In this document: piece by piece, positions 8,401-16,858 of the stretch | Layout of the letters: each line of letters opens with the position of its first letter | Numbering within the stretch: position 1 is the stretch's first letter | Assembly: GCF_014649375.1 (NCBI RefSeq) | Contig: NZ_BMSX01000026.1 | Location: 81,688-145,687 of the forward strand | Direction of reading: 5' to 3' | Source of the DNA: Streptomyces aurantiogriseus | GTDB lineage: Bacteria > Actinomycetota > Actinomycetes > Streptomycetales > Streptomycetaceae | Length of the DNA stretch: 64,000 nt | Notes under the pieces: generated by a model | Told to the model about the DNA's origin: nothing | The model's database searches: none | Seen by the model: only the letters and a program-made list of their open reading frames with translations | Translations under genes and position numbers: made by a program

Positions 8401-8979
8401 CTACAGCGCCGGCAGGATCGCGGGCATCAGGTCCTGGAAGGTGCGGCCGTTGGCCGGGGCGCCGAGGGCCGTCATGTTCCAGCCCGCGCCCACACGGTGC
8501 ACCTTGGCCATGATCTGGGCCGTGTAGGCGCCGCCGCCCGCGAGCGTGTAGCGCGCGAGCTCCTGGCCGTTGGTCTCGTCGACCAGGCGGCAGAACGCGT
8601 TCTGCACCTCCTGGAACGTCTGGCCCGTGAAGGAGTTCACGGTGAAGATGATCTGGTCGATGTGGACCGGGACGCGGGACAGGTCGACGAGGATCGCCTC
8701 GTCGTCGCCGCCCTGGCCGACACCGCCGACGAGGTTGTCACCGGTGTGGCGGACGGAGCCGTCGTCGCTCACCAGGTGGCGGAAGAAGACGACGTCGACC
8801 GGCTGCTTGTCCGCGAACAGAACGGCGGAGGCGTCGAGGTCGATCTCCCGGGTGCGGGAGCCGAACAGGCCGCGCCGGGGGGCCGCCTGCCAGCCGAGAC
8901 CCATGCGCACCGCGGTCAGGCTGCCTCCGTCGTTCTTCTGCAGACTGATGGCCTGACCCTTGGTCATGTTGACGGTCAC
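8401..8979 (-). CDS. terD: TerD family Ca2+-binding stress protein
   Basis: 192 aa, the usual TerD/TerE/TerZ length. The diagnostic segments are MTKGQAISLQKN at the N-terminus, VRMGLGWQ, EIDLDASAVLFADK and the acidic Ca2+-binding DNLVGGVGQGGDDEAILVDL. VHIDQIIFTVNSFTGQTFQEV and the terminal RTFQDLMPAIL follow. TerD proteins bind Ca2+ and act in tellurite, phage and colicin stress and in Streptomyces differentiation. The GTG at 8979 is preceded by GAGGGG at a rather long distance; the ATG four codons later is an alternative. The gene heads a minus-strand group with the TerD-FtsK fusion and, after its own promoter, terC. Confidence 0.93.
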   Translation of the reverse strand: MTVNMTKGQAISLQKNDGGSLTAVRMGLGWQAAPRRGLFGSRTREIDLDASAVLFADKQPVDVVFFRHLVSDDGSVRHTGDNLVGGVGQGGDDEAILVDLSRVPVHIDQIIFTVNSFTGQTFQEVQNAFCRLVDETNGQELARYTLAGGGAYTAQIMAKVHRVGAGWNMTALGAPANGRTFQDLMPAILPAL

Positions 8980-9049
8980 GCGCTGATTCCCCTCTCGAAC
9001 TGTCCCCTGTTGCCGCGGACCCCGCGGTTGACGAAAACCCTACGCAAGA

Positions 9050-9062
9050 GCACTGACAGTGC
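9050..9062. promoter_or_regulatory. 13-nt palindrome in terD upstream region
   Basis: GCACTGACAGTGC is a perfect inverted repeat around a central A, located about 70 bp upstream of the terD start and 70 bp downstream of uvrB. It is placed where a transcription factor for terD could bind; it is too short and lacks a U-tract to be a good uvrB terminator. No regulator is known to me for this sequence. Confidence 0.3.
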
Positions 9063-9132
9063 CGTACCCAGGTCCGCACTTTGTGTCGTTCTTGCAACAC
9101 AGTGCGTACGGCTGCCGGGCCCGGCCGGTCCG

Positions 9133-11280
9133 TCAGGCCAGACCGGCCTCCTTCATCTGGCGCAGTTCCTTCTTCATCTCCGCGACCTCGTCGCGCAGTC
9201 GGGCCGCGACCTCGAACTGGAGGTCCGCCGCGGCGGCCCGCATGCGCTCCGTCATCTCCTCGATCTGCTCGGCGAGTTCGGCGGCGGGGCGGTCGGTCGG
9301 GACCGTCTCCTTGGCCTTCGCCTTGGCGGGCTTGGTGGCCTTCGCGCCCTTGGCCGCCTTGTCGCCCAGGGAGGGCACCGGAGGCTTGGTGCCCCGGCCG
9401 TCCTTCTTGGCGCGGTAGCCCGAGCCGAGCAGCTGCTCGGTGTCGACCTCCTCGCGGGCGATCTGCGCGACGATGTCGTTGATCTTCTTGCGCAGCGGCT
9501 GCGGGTCGATGCCCTTCGCCTTGTTGTAGGCGATCTGCTTCTCCCGACGGCGGTTGGTCTCCTCGATGGCCCGTTCCATGCCCGGGGTGATCTTGTCGGC
9601 GTACATGTGGACCTGGCCGGAGACGTTGCGCGCCGCGCGACCGATGGTCTGGATCAGTGAGGTACCGGAGCGCAGGAAGCCCTCCTTGTCGGCGTCGAGG
9701 ATCGCCACCAGGGACACCTCGGGCAGGTCGAGTCCCTCCCGCAGGAGATTGATGCCGACCAGGACGTCGAACTCGCCTGCGCGCAGCTCGCGCAGCAGCT
9801 CGATGCGGCGCAGCGTGTCGACGTCACTGTGCAGATAACGCACCTGGATGCCCAGCTCCAGGAAGTAGTCCGTGAGGTCCTCGGCCATCTTCTTGGTGAG
9901 CGTGGTGACCAGGACACGCTCGTCCTTCTCGACCCGCTGCCGGATCTCGTGCACCAGGTCGTCGATCTGGCCCTCGGTGGGCTTGACGACGACCTCGGGG
10001 TCGACGAGGCCGGTGGGGCGGATGATCTGCTCGACGACGCCGTCCCCGCGCGAGAGCTCGTACTTTCCGGGCGTCGCCGACAGATAGACGGTCTGCCCGA
10101 TGCGCTCCTGGAACTCCTCCCACTTCAGGGGACGGTTGTCGAGGGCGGAGGGCAGGCGGAAGCCGTGGTCGACGAGGGTGCGCTTGCGGGAGGCGTCACC
10201 TTCGTACATGGCGCCGATCTGCGGGACGGTGACGTGGGACTCGTCGATGACGAGCAGGAAGTCGTCCGGGAAGTAGTCCAGCAGGGTGTTCGGCGGGGAG
10301 CCGGGCGAGCGGCCGTCGAAGTGCATCGAGTAGTTCTCCACGCCGGAGCAGCTGCCGATCTGGCGAAGCATCTCGATGTCGTACGTGGTGCGCATGCGCA
10401 GGCGCTGGGCCTCCAGGAGCTTGCCCTGCTTCTCCAGCTCCGCCAGGCGCTCGCCCAGCTCCTTCTCGATGTCGTTGACGGCCCTTTCCAAGCGCTCGGG
10501 GCCGGCGACATAGTGGGAGGCCGGGAAGACGTACAGCTGCTCGTCGTCGCTGATGATCTCGCCGGTGAGCGGGTGGAGGGTGGAGAGGGCCTCGATCTCG
10601 TCGCCGAACATCTCGATGCGTACGGCGAGCTCCTCGTAGACCGGGAAGATCTCGATGGTGTCGCCGCGCACCCGGAAGGTGCCGCGGGTGAACGCCATGT
10701 CGTTGCGCGTGTACTGGATGTCCACGAAACGGCGCAGCAGCTCGTCCCGGTCGATCTCCTCGCCGACCTTGAGGGGAACCATGCGGTCCACGTACTCCTG
10801 CGGAGTACCGAGGCCGTAGATGCAGGAGACCGAGGCGACCACGACGACGTCGCGGCGGGTGAGCAGCGAGTTGGTGGCGGAGTGGCGCAGGCGCTCGACC
10901 TCCTCGTTGATCGAGGAGTCCTTCTCGATGTAGGTGTCCGACTGCGGGACGTACGCCTCGGGCTGGTAGTAGTCGTAGTACGAGACGAAGTACTCGACCG
11001 CGTTGTTCGGCAGCAGCTCGCGGAACTCGTTCGCCAGCTGGGCGGCCAGGGTCTTGTTCGGCGCCATCACGAGCGTGGGGCGCTGGAGCTTCTCGATCAT
11101 CCACGCGGTGGTGGCGGACTTGCCGGTGCCGGTCGCGCCCAGGAGGACCACGTCCTTCTCACCGGCCCCGATGCGCTGGGCCAGCTCGGCGATGGCCGTC
11201 GGCTGGTCGCCGCTGGGCTGGTAGGGGCTGACGACCTCGAAGGGCGCCACCGTGCGTTCGATGTGGGAAACGGGCCGCAT
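9133..11280 (-). CDS. uvrB: Excinuclease ABC subunit B
   Basis: 715 aa. The damage-verifying helicase-like subunit of nucleotide excision repair; it loads with UvrA and recruits UvrC. Visible are Walker A GATGTGKSATT near the N-terminus, the beta-hairpin YYDYYQPEAYVPQSDTYIEK and the helicase motif LLVIDESHVTVPQ. The TIGRAARN motif VI and a C-terminal UVR domain (AELAEQIEEMTERMRAAAAD onward) complete the family layout. A Lys/Ala-rich linker of about 30 residues precedes the UVR domain, as in other actinomycetes. The ATG at 11280 fits the usual N-terminus; an upstream TTG (11310) would add ten residues. No LexA box is recognisable upstream. Confidence 0.97.
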   Translation of the reverse strand: MRPVSHIERTVAPFEVVSPYQPSGDQPTAIAELAQRIGAGEKDVVLLGATGTGKSATTAWMIEKLQRPTLVMAPNKTLAAQLANEFRELLPNNAVEYFVSYYDYYQPEAYVPQSDTYIEKDSSINEEVERLRHSATNSLLTRRDVVVVASVSCIYGLGTPQEYVDRMVPLKVGEEIDRDELLRRFVDIQYTRNDMAFTRGTFRVRGDTIEIFPVYEELAVRIEMFGDEIEALSTLHPLTGEIISDDEQLYVFPASHYVAGPERLERAVNDIEKELGERLAELEKQGKLLEAQRLRMRTTYDIEMLRQIGSCSGVENYSMHFDGRSPGSPPNTLLDYFPDDFLLVIDESHVTVPQIGAMYEGDASRKRTLVDHGFRLPSALDNRPLKWEEFQERIGQTVYLSATPGKYELSRGDGVVEQIIRPTGLVDPEVVVKPTEGQIDDLVHEIRQRVEKDERVLVTTLTKKMAEDLTDYFLELGIQVRYLHSDVDTLRRIELLRELRAGEFDVLVGINLLREGLDLPEVSLVAILDADKEGFLRSGTSLIQTIGRAARNVSGQVHMYADKITPGMERAIEETNRRREKQIAYNKAKGIDPQPLRKKINDIVAQIAREEVDTEQLLGSGYRAKKDGRGTKPPVPSLGDKAAKGAKATKPAKAKAKETVPTDRPAAELAEQIEEMTERMRAAAADLQFEVAARLRDEVAEMKKELRQMKEAGLA

Positions 11281-11320
11281 GCCATCCACCGTACGACCCC
11301 CCACTGACAACGGGGCCCGA

Positions 11321-12187
11321 TCAGCGGTTCTGCGGGGTCCTGGGCTCGTGGTGGACCAGCTTGCGGCGGGTACGCGGCGGGACCCGGCGGACGGAGTGCG
11401 GGGGGTGACTGTGGGCGGGGACGCCCGGCTTGTGCTCGGCGCGGGTCCAGTCGGGCCTGCCCATGACCATCAGCGGGTCGAAGAGGACGACGACGCCCGC
11501 GAGACAGAGGAAGGCGAGGGGACCGATCAGCATCGGTGCGAGCAGACTTGCGGGAGAGTCGCCCGGGGACGGTGTGCCGGTGGCGTGGAGATGGACGTTC
11601 ACGGCGGCCATGCCCGTGTAGTGCATGCCGGAGACGGCCAGGCCCATGACCAGGCTCGCGCCCACGCTCCACAGGAAGCCCCTGACCTGTCCGGCGGCCC
11701 ACAGGGCGGCGGTGGCGGCGGCCATGGCTATGGCGACGGAGACGGCCACGGTGAGCGTGTTGTACTGCAGGTTGCCGCTGAAGCGCATCCCGGCCATGCC
11801 CAGGTAGTGCATGGAGGCGATGCCCAGACCGGTGATGGTGCCCCCGGTGAACAGCGCGGTGCCCGTGGCGCCCTTGTAGCCGACTATGAAGATCCCGATG
11901 CCCACCATGACGATGGCGACGCCCAGGCTGGCGTAGGTGGTCGGTTTGTCGTAGTGGATCGGGGCGCCCGCGATCGTGAAGCCCATCATGGCGATGAAGT
12001 GCATGGTCCAGATGCCGGAGCCGATCGCCGCCGAGCCGAGGGCGAGCCATCCGGGGCGCCAGGAGTGGGCGACGAGCAGGGCTCTGGTGGTGCAGCGCAG
12101 GCCGAGGGCGCCACCGAGGCAGGCCATGAGGTAGGCCACCAGCGGTGTGACGAGTCCGTAGCTGAATCCGTCGACCGTGCCGTGCAT
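11321..12187 (-). CDS. MHYT-domain integral membrane sensor
   Basis: 288 aa with about seven membrane helices. The three MHYT repeats are IWTMHFIAMMGF, IASMHYLGMAGM and VSGMHYTGMAAV. The His and Met residues near the outer membrane face are thought to bind copper and so sense O2, CO or NO. Unlike most MHYT proteins in other phyla it carries no GGDEF/EAL or kinase output; only a basic tail rich in His, Pro and Arg follows. The ATG at 12187 begins MHGTVDGFSYGLVTP, the usual N-terminus in this family; the longer frame upstream has no support. Its stop is 40 nt before the uvrB start on the same strand. Confidence 0.88.
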   Translation of the reverse strand: MHGTVDGFSYGLVTPLVAYLMACLGGALGLRCTTRALLVAHSWRPGWLALGSAAIGSGIWTMHFIAMMGFTIAGAPIHYDKPTTYASLGVAIVMVGIGIFIVGYKGATGTALFTGGTITGLGIASMHYLGMAGMRFSGNLQYNTLTVAVSVAIAMAAATAALWAAGQVRGFLWSVGASLVMGLAVSGMHYTGMAAVNVHLHATGTPSPGDSPASLLAPMLIGPLAFLCLAGVVVLFDPLMVMGRPDWTRAEHKPGVPAHSHPPHSVRRVPPRTRRKLVHHEPRTPQNR

Positions 12188-12460
12188 GCGCGGTTGCCCT
12201 TCCGCCCTGTTGCTGGATCCCTGAAACGCGCCCCCTCCCAGGACGGCGCGAACGGCCAGGGGTGACGCAGAGAGTATGACCCCCACCGGAATGGTCGAAC
12301 GATTTTCCGGCAAAGAAACACGGCCTTGCCCCACATGTGCGGCACCGGTGAGCGGGGCCGGGCGTCTCCTTTCATTCAGTGGTCATCCTGCACTTCCCCG
12401 TCGTTGACCGTCTGCTGTCACAGTTGAGCTGTACGTGATCGCTCGTCGCGAGGAGTACGC

Positions 12461-13333
12461 ATGCACGCGCGTGCAGTTGCCGTCACGGCCACCGCGCTCC
12501 TGGGCGCCGTCGCCCTGGTGCCCCCCGTCCACGACGCCCGAGCCGGCATCGGGCCCCGGCCCGAGGTGATCGCCCACCGGGGCGCTTCCGCGCAGGCTCC
12601 CGAGAACACCCTGGCAGCCGTCGACGCGGCGGCCGGCCTGGGTGCCCGCTGGGTGGAGAACGACGTCCAGCGCACCAAGGACGGCGAACTGGTGGTGATC
12701 CACGACGACAGCCTCAGCCGTACGACCGACGTCGAGGAGGTCTTCCCCGGGCGTGCTCCGTGGAAGGTGAAGGACTTCACCGCGGCCGAGATCGCGCGGC
12801 TCGACGCGGGGAGCTGGTTCGGCTCCGCGTACGCGGGCGCGCGCGTGCCGACACTGAAGGAGTACGTCCGCCGTGTCGAGCGTCACCATCAGAAGCTGCT
12901 TCTGGAGATCAAGAATCCGCAGTTGTATCCGGGGATCGAGCAGCAGACCCTCAAGGTGCTCGGCAACGAGGGCTGGCTCGACCGGCAGCACCTCACCGGC
13001 CGGCTGATCGTGCAGAGCTTCAGTGCCGACACCCTGCGGACCGTCCACGACCTGAAGCCGGCGGTCACGACCGGACTGCTGGGCAAGCCGTCCGCGACGG
13101 CCCTGCCCGGCTACGCGCGCTTCGCCGACCTGATCAACCCCTCGTACGCGTCCCTCTCCCGGGACTACGTGTCAGCGGTGCACGCGGTGACGGGGCCGCA
13201 CGGGAGGCCGCTGGAGGTCTTCGTCTGGACCGTCGACCACGCCTCCGTCGCCCGGACCGTGGCCGGGTACGGCGTCGACGGCATCATCACCAACCGGCCG
13301 GACGTGGTGCGGCGGGCCCTGGTCCGGCCCTGA
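12461..13333 (+). CDS. Secreted glycerophosphodiester phosphodiesterase
   Basis: 290 aa with a Sec signal peptide (residues 1 to about 28, cleavage near DARA-GIG). Hydrolyses glycerophosphodiesters to an alcohol and glycerol-3-phosphate outside the cell. The GDPD motifs are AHRGASAQAPENT (catalytic His and Glu), WVENDVQRTKDGELVVIHDD (metal and catalytic His), LLLEIKNP and the C-terminal FVWTVDH and GIITNRPD. All expected catalytic residues are present. GAGGAG precedes the ATG. Upstream, imperfect 11-nt repeats faintly resemble a PHO box, which would suit a phosphate-scavenging enzyme, but the match is weak. Confidence 0.93.
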   Translation: MHARAVAVTATALLGAVALVPPVHDARAGIGPRPEVIAHRGASAQAPENTLAAVDAAAGLGARWVENDVQRTKDGELVVIHDDSLSRTTDVEEVFPGRAPWKVKDFTAAEIARLDAGSWFGSAYAGARVPTLKEYVRRVERHHQKLLLEIKNPQLYPGIEQQTLKVLGNEGWLDRQHLTGRLIVQSFSADTLRTVHDLKPAVTTGLLGKPSATALPGYARFADLINPSYASLSRDYVSAVHAVTGPHGRPLEVFVWTVDHASVARTVAGYGVDGIITNRPDVVRRALVRP

Positions 13334-13406
13334 GCTCCGGCCGCTGCTGGGCCCGGGCCCACCGCTGTCCGGGGCGTTGTCAGTGGCAGGCCGTACGGTG
13401 GGGCGC

Positions 13407-13961
13407 ATGGACAGCCATGGGCAGGACGAGCAGCAGGTCGTGTGGACCGTCGTCGGCACCGCCATCGGTCCGCTGCTGCTGGCCGCGACCCGCGAGGGCC
13501 TGGTCAACGTCGTGTTCCACGCCGGCGAGGCGGTGCGCGACAAGGCGCTCGGCCGCCTCGCGGAGCGGCTGGGCGCCGAGCCGGTGGAGGCACCCGGCTC
13601 CCCGCTGCTGGCCGAGGCGATACGCCAGGTCGAGGCCTACTTCGCGGGTGAGCGGCGCGACTTCGAGCTGCCCCTGGACTGGTCGCTGATCTCCGGCTTC
13701 AACCGGCAGGTCCTGCGTGAGCTCGCCTCCGGCGTCCCGTACGGGGCGGTCGTCGGTTACGGCGATCTGGCGAAGCGGGTGGGACAGCCGGGGGCCGCGC
13801 AGGCGGTGGGGACGGCGATGGGTGCCAATCCCCTGCCGGTGGTCGTGCCCTGTCATCGGGTCGTGGAGAGCGACGGCGGGATCGGCGGCTTCGGGGGCGG
13901 CCTGGAGACCAAGCGCAAGCTGCTCGCTCTGGAGGGGGTACTGCCCGAGCCGCTGTTCTGA
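13407..13961 (+). CDS. ogt: Methylated-DNA-protein-cysteine methyltransferase
   Basis: 184 aa. Transfers O6-alkyl groups from guanine irreversibly to its own cysteine. The active-site motif VVPCHRVV holds Cys149. The preceding helix-turn-helix region (FNRQVLRELASGVPYGAVVGYGDLA, then GNA-like GAMGANPLPVV) and the following GIGGFGGGLETKRKLLALEG match the Ogt/AGT fold. It has no Ada-type N-terminal domain. The ATG at 13407 was preferred to the upstream TTG because it follows a purine-rich stretch and gives the usual length. It follows the GDPD gene on the same strand after 73 nt. Confidence 0.95.
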   Translation: MDSHGQDEQQVVWTVVGTAIGPLLLAATREGLVNVVFHAGEAVRDKALGRLAERLGAEPVEAPGSPLLAEAIRQVEAYFAGERRDFELPLDWSLISGFNRQVLRELASGVPYGAVVGYGDLAKRVGQPGAAQAVGTAMGANPLPVVVPCHRVVESDGGIGGFGGGLETKRKLLALEGVLPEPLF

Positions 13962-14081
13962 GGTGCGGCTCCGGGGTATGTCCAGGGGACACGACAGGGG
14001 GGAGACTGCGCCGATGACCACCTGCCTCGCACACGGCTACGACCGTGGCCCTCTCCGGCACGCAGACCGCGGCCGGGCCTG

Positions 14082-15377
14082 GTGTACGCCGTGACGGCCG
14101 TCGAGCGGGCCGCGGTTCCACCCGTCACGGCCGACCTTCTGCCCGCCCTGCGGCGCCGTACGACCGGGGTGCTGGTCGCGAGCCAGATCCTCGGCGGGCT
14201 CGGCGTCGCGACCGGCATCGCGCTGGCCGCCGTGCTGGCCCGGCAGGTCAGCGGTACCGAGGCGCTGTCCGGGCTCGCGCCCACCGCGACCGTCGCCGGC
14301 ACGGCCGTGCTGTCGATGCCGATGGCCGCGCTCATGACGGCGCGCGGGCGCCGGCCGGGGCTGGTGCTGGCCTACCTCGTGGGCGCCCTCGGCGCCGGTG
14401 TGGTCGTGGTGGCGGCGCGAATGGGGAGCTTTCCGCTGCTGCTGTGCGGCATGGCCGCGTTCGGCGCTGCCTCGTCGGCGAACCTGCAGGCGCGGTTCGC
14501 GGCCGCCGATCTGGCCGAGCCGCAGCGGCGGGCCCGGGCCATCTCGCACGTCGTGTGGGCGACCACCCTCGGCGCCGTCCTGGGGCCGAACATCGCCGCG
14601 CCCGCCGGCCGCAGCGTCTCCGGCCTCGGGATACCCGAGGCGGCGGGGCCGTTCCTGTGGGCTGCCGGGATCTTCCTCATGGCGGCGGTCGTGGTGGCGG
14701 TGCTGCTGCGGCCCGACCCGCTGCTGACGGCCCGGGCGCTCGCACCGGAGGACGAGCGCTCCCCCGAGGCCCGTTCCCTGCGCGCCGGGCTGGACGCCGT
14801 CGTCGCCTCCCCTCGTGCGCGGCTCGCGCTCGTGACGGTGGCCGTGTCGCACACGGCGATGGTCTCCGTCATGTCGATGACCCCGGTCGACCTCGCCCAC
14901 CACGGGGCGGGCATCGATCTGATCGGGCTGGTCATCAGCGGGCACATCGCGGGCATGTACGCGTTCTCGCCGTTGATGGGACGGCTGGCGGACCGGGTGG
15001 GACGGTTGTCGGTGACGGGGCTCGCGGCAGGGTTGCTGGCCTGTGCGCTGTTCCTGGCCGGGACGGCGGGTGACCGTCACGGCCAGACCGCCGTCGGGCT
15101 CTTCGTGCTGGGTCTGGGGTGGTCGGCCGGGCTGGTGGCCGGCTCCGCGCTGCTCACGGACGCGGTGCCGCAGTCCGCGCGGGCCGCCGCCCAGGGCCTG
15201 TCCGACCTCGCCATGAACACCTCGGCGGGCGTCGGCGGAGCGATCGCCGGACTCGTGGTGGCGCAGGCGAGCTACGCGTGGCTGAACCTGGCCGCGGCGT
15301 GTCTACTCGTCCCCATGGCCGGGTTGGCGCTGTTCACGCGGGGCAGGGCGGCGGGTGGCGCACCGGGCGGCGGCTGA
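14082..15377 (+). CDS. MFS transporter (drug-efflux-like)
   Basis: 431 aa with about 12 membrane helices. The loop after TM2 carries ALMTARGRRPGLVLAY, and the second half has the parallel GRLADRVGRLSVTG, both versions of the MFS loop motif. The AISHVVWATTLGAVLGPNIA region in TM5 resembles the antiporter motif C. This points to a proton-coupled exporter, substrate unknown. The start is uncertain: GTG at 14082 or GTG at 14091 (three codons later). It lies about 120 nt after ogt and may be independent. Confidence 0.85.
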   Translation: MYAVTAVERAAVPPVTADLLPALRRRTTGVLVASQILGGLGVATGIALAAVLARQVSGTEALSGLAPTATVAGTAVLSMPMAALMTARGRRPGLVLAYLVGALGAGVVVVAARMGSFPLLLCGMAAFGAASSANLQARFAAADLAEPQRRARAISHVVWATTLGAVLGPNIAAPAGRSVSGLGIPEAAGPFLWAAGIFLMAAVVVAVLLRPDPLLTARALAPEDERSPEARSLRAGLDAVVASPRARLALVTVAVSHTAMVSVMSMTPVDLAHHGAGIDLIGLVISGHIAGMYAFSPLMGRLADRVGRLSVTGLAAGLLACALFLAGTAGDRHGQTAVGLFVLGLGWSAGLVAGSALLTDAVPQSARAAAQGLSDLAMNTSAGVGGAIAGLVVAQASYAWLNLAAACLLVPMAGLALFTRGRAAGGAPGGG

Positions 15378-15422
15378 GAGCGGGGGGCGGGGGCAACCGG
15401 GGGCAGCCGGGTCACCTGCGTG

Positions 15423-15851
15423 TCAGTCGTAGTGCCGTACCTCGATGACATTGCCGTCCGGGTCGCTGAAGTAGAAGCTGCGGGTGGCCTTGCCGCGGGC
15501 GCCGAAGGAGCCGTGCGAGACCTCCGACACGGGGACGGCGTGGTCCGCCAGGCGCGTACTGAGGGCGTCGAAGGCCGCCTGGGGCAGGGCGAGACAGATG
15601 TGGTTCACCGGGTGTCCCGCGCTGTCGGCGGCCCCGGGGAGCATCGTCATGCGTTCCGCCGTGGTCAGCGGCATCAGGTCGAGGAGGGCCTCGTCGTTGA
15701 CGCGTACGGAGGGAAACGGCGCCTCGCCTGCGGCGAACTCGGTGACCCGGACGGGTTCCAGGCCGACGGTCTTCTCGTAGAAGTCGGCCGCGGCAAGCGG
15801 GTCGCGCACCCACAGGACGACGTGGTCGAGACGTGTCGCGTTGTCCGTCAT
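15423..15851 (-). CDS. VOC (glyoxalase/bleomycin-resistance fold) protein
   Basis: 142 aa forming two beta-alpha-beta-beta-beta units. The first starts RLDHVVLWVRDPLAAADFYEKTVGLEPV. The second has VNHICLALPQAAFDALSTRL and ends FYFSDPDGNVIEVRHYD. The His of LDHVVL, the Glu of VIEVRHY and the His of NHICL could ligate a divalent metal as in glyoxalase I or dioxygenases. The reaction is unknown. The ATG at 15851 opens the conserved N-terminus (MTDNATRLDHVVL). Divergent from psuG with about 100 bp between. Confidence 0.88.
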   Translation of the reverse strand: MTDNATRLDHVVLWVRDPLAAADFYEKTVGLEPVRVTEFAAGEAPFPSVRVNDEALLDLMPLTTAERMTMLPGAADSAGHPVNHICLALPQAAFDALSTRLADHAVPVSEVSHGSFGARGKATRSFYFSDPDGNVIEVRHYD

Positions 15852-15949
15852 GCATTCCAGGCTGGTGTCGTCCCCCACAGGCCGCAAGGGTTTGACCGGG
15901 GGCGCCTTTCGCCAGAGATGAGGGAAGACCGAAGGACAGGAGGCAGGCC

Positions 15950-16858
15950 GTGGTGCTGGTGATGTCGGAAGAGGTGCGGGAGGCGGTTGACGCGCGTCGA
16001 CCCGTGGTGGCCCTGGAGTCCACGATCATCGCCCATGGGCTGCCCCGCCCGCGCAATCTGCAGGTGGCGCTGGAGCTGGAGGCGGTCGTGCGCGCGGAGG
16101 GCGCCGTACCGGCGACGATCGCCGTGCTGGACGGACGGCCCCATGTCGGCCTGGACAAGGAGCAGCTGGAGCGGGTCGCCAACGAGGACGGGATCCGCAA
16201 GCTGGGCCACCGTGACCTGCCGCTCGCGGTGGCCTCGGGGGCGAGCGGGGCAACCACGGTGTCGGCGACCGCGCTGCTGGCGGCGCTGGCGGGGGTACGG
16301 GTGTTCGCGACGGGCGGGCTCGGCGGGGTGCACCGGGAGTGGACGGTGACCCAGGACGAGTCCGCCGATCTGGGCCTGCTGGCGCGCACGCGGATCACCG
16401 TGGTGTGCGCCGGGGTGAAGTCGATCCTGGACGTGCCGGCGACCCTGCAACGGCTGGAGACGCTGGGCGTCGCCGTGGCCGGGTACGGCACGGACCGCTT
16501 CCCGGGCTTCTACCTGTCCGACTCCGGGCATCCGGTCGACTGGACGCTGGACAGTCCGCAGCAGGTCGCGGACGTGATGCGGGCTCAGGACGCTCTGGGG
16601 AGACCGGAGTCGGCACTGATCATCGCCAATCCGGTGCCGGAGGCCGAGCAGTTGGATCCGGAGCTCCACGCGCGTGTGCTCGCCGACGCGCTGCACGCGT
16701 GCGAGGCGGAGGGCGTGACCGGGCAGGCCGTGACACCGTTCCTGCTCGACTACCTGGTCCGGCACACCGACGGCGCGTCCCTGAGCGCCAATCTGGCGGC
16801 CGTGCGCGGCAACGTACGCCTGGCGGCACGGATCGCCGCGGCCTGGGCCAGGGTGTGA
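15950..16858 (+). CDS. psuG: Pseudouridine-5'-phosphate glycosidase
   Basis: 302 aa. Splits the C-C glycosidic bond of pseudouridine 5'-phosphate to uracil and ribose 5-phosphate. The family motifs are VALESTIIAHGLPRP (N-terminus), ATIAVLDGRPHVGL and KLGHRDLPLAVASGASGATT. ATGGLGGVHR, CAGVKSILD, GYGTDRFPGFY and a C-terminal NPVPE/TPFLLDYL segment follow. The GTG at 15950 follows AGGAGG with seven bases spacing. Its last codons overlap the start of the downstream sugar kinase (GTGA), so the two are translationally coupled. Together they form the bacterial pseudouridine salvage route from RNA turnover. Confidence 0.95.
   Translation: MVLVMSEEVREAVDARRPVVALESTIIAHGLPRPRNLQVALELEAVVRAEGAVPATIAVLDGRPHVGLDKEQLERVANEDGIRKLGHRDLPLAVASGASGATTVSATALLAALAGVRVFATGGLGGVHREWTVTQDESADLGLLARTRITVVCAGVKSILDVPATLQRLETLGVAVAGYGTDRFPGFYLSDSGHPVDWTLDSPQQVADVMRAQDALGRPESALIIANPVPEAEQLDPELHARVLADALHACEAEGVTGQAVTPFLLDYLVRHTDGASLSANLAAVRGNVRLAARIAAAWARV

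Noticed and set aside
6342..8513. Plus-strand frame of 723 codons
   Set aside because: Antisense of the TerD-FtsK fusion; no domain recognised.
11281..11340. LexA (SOS) box upstream of uvrB
   Set aside because: No CGAAC-N4-GTTCG-like sequence is present in the short upstream region.
12384..12415. PHO box upstream of the secreted phosphodiesterase gene
   Set aside because: GTCATCC, CTTCCCC and GTTGACC are spaced by about 11 nt but match GTTCACC too poorly to call.
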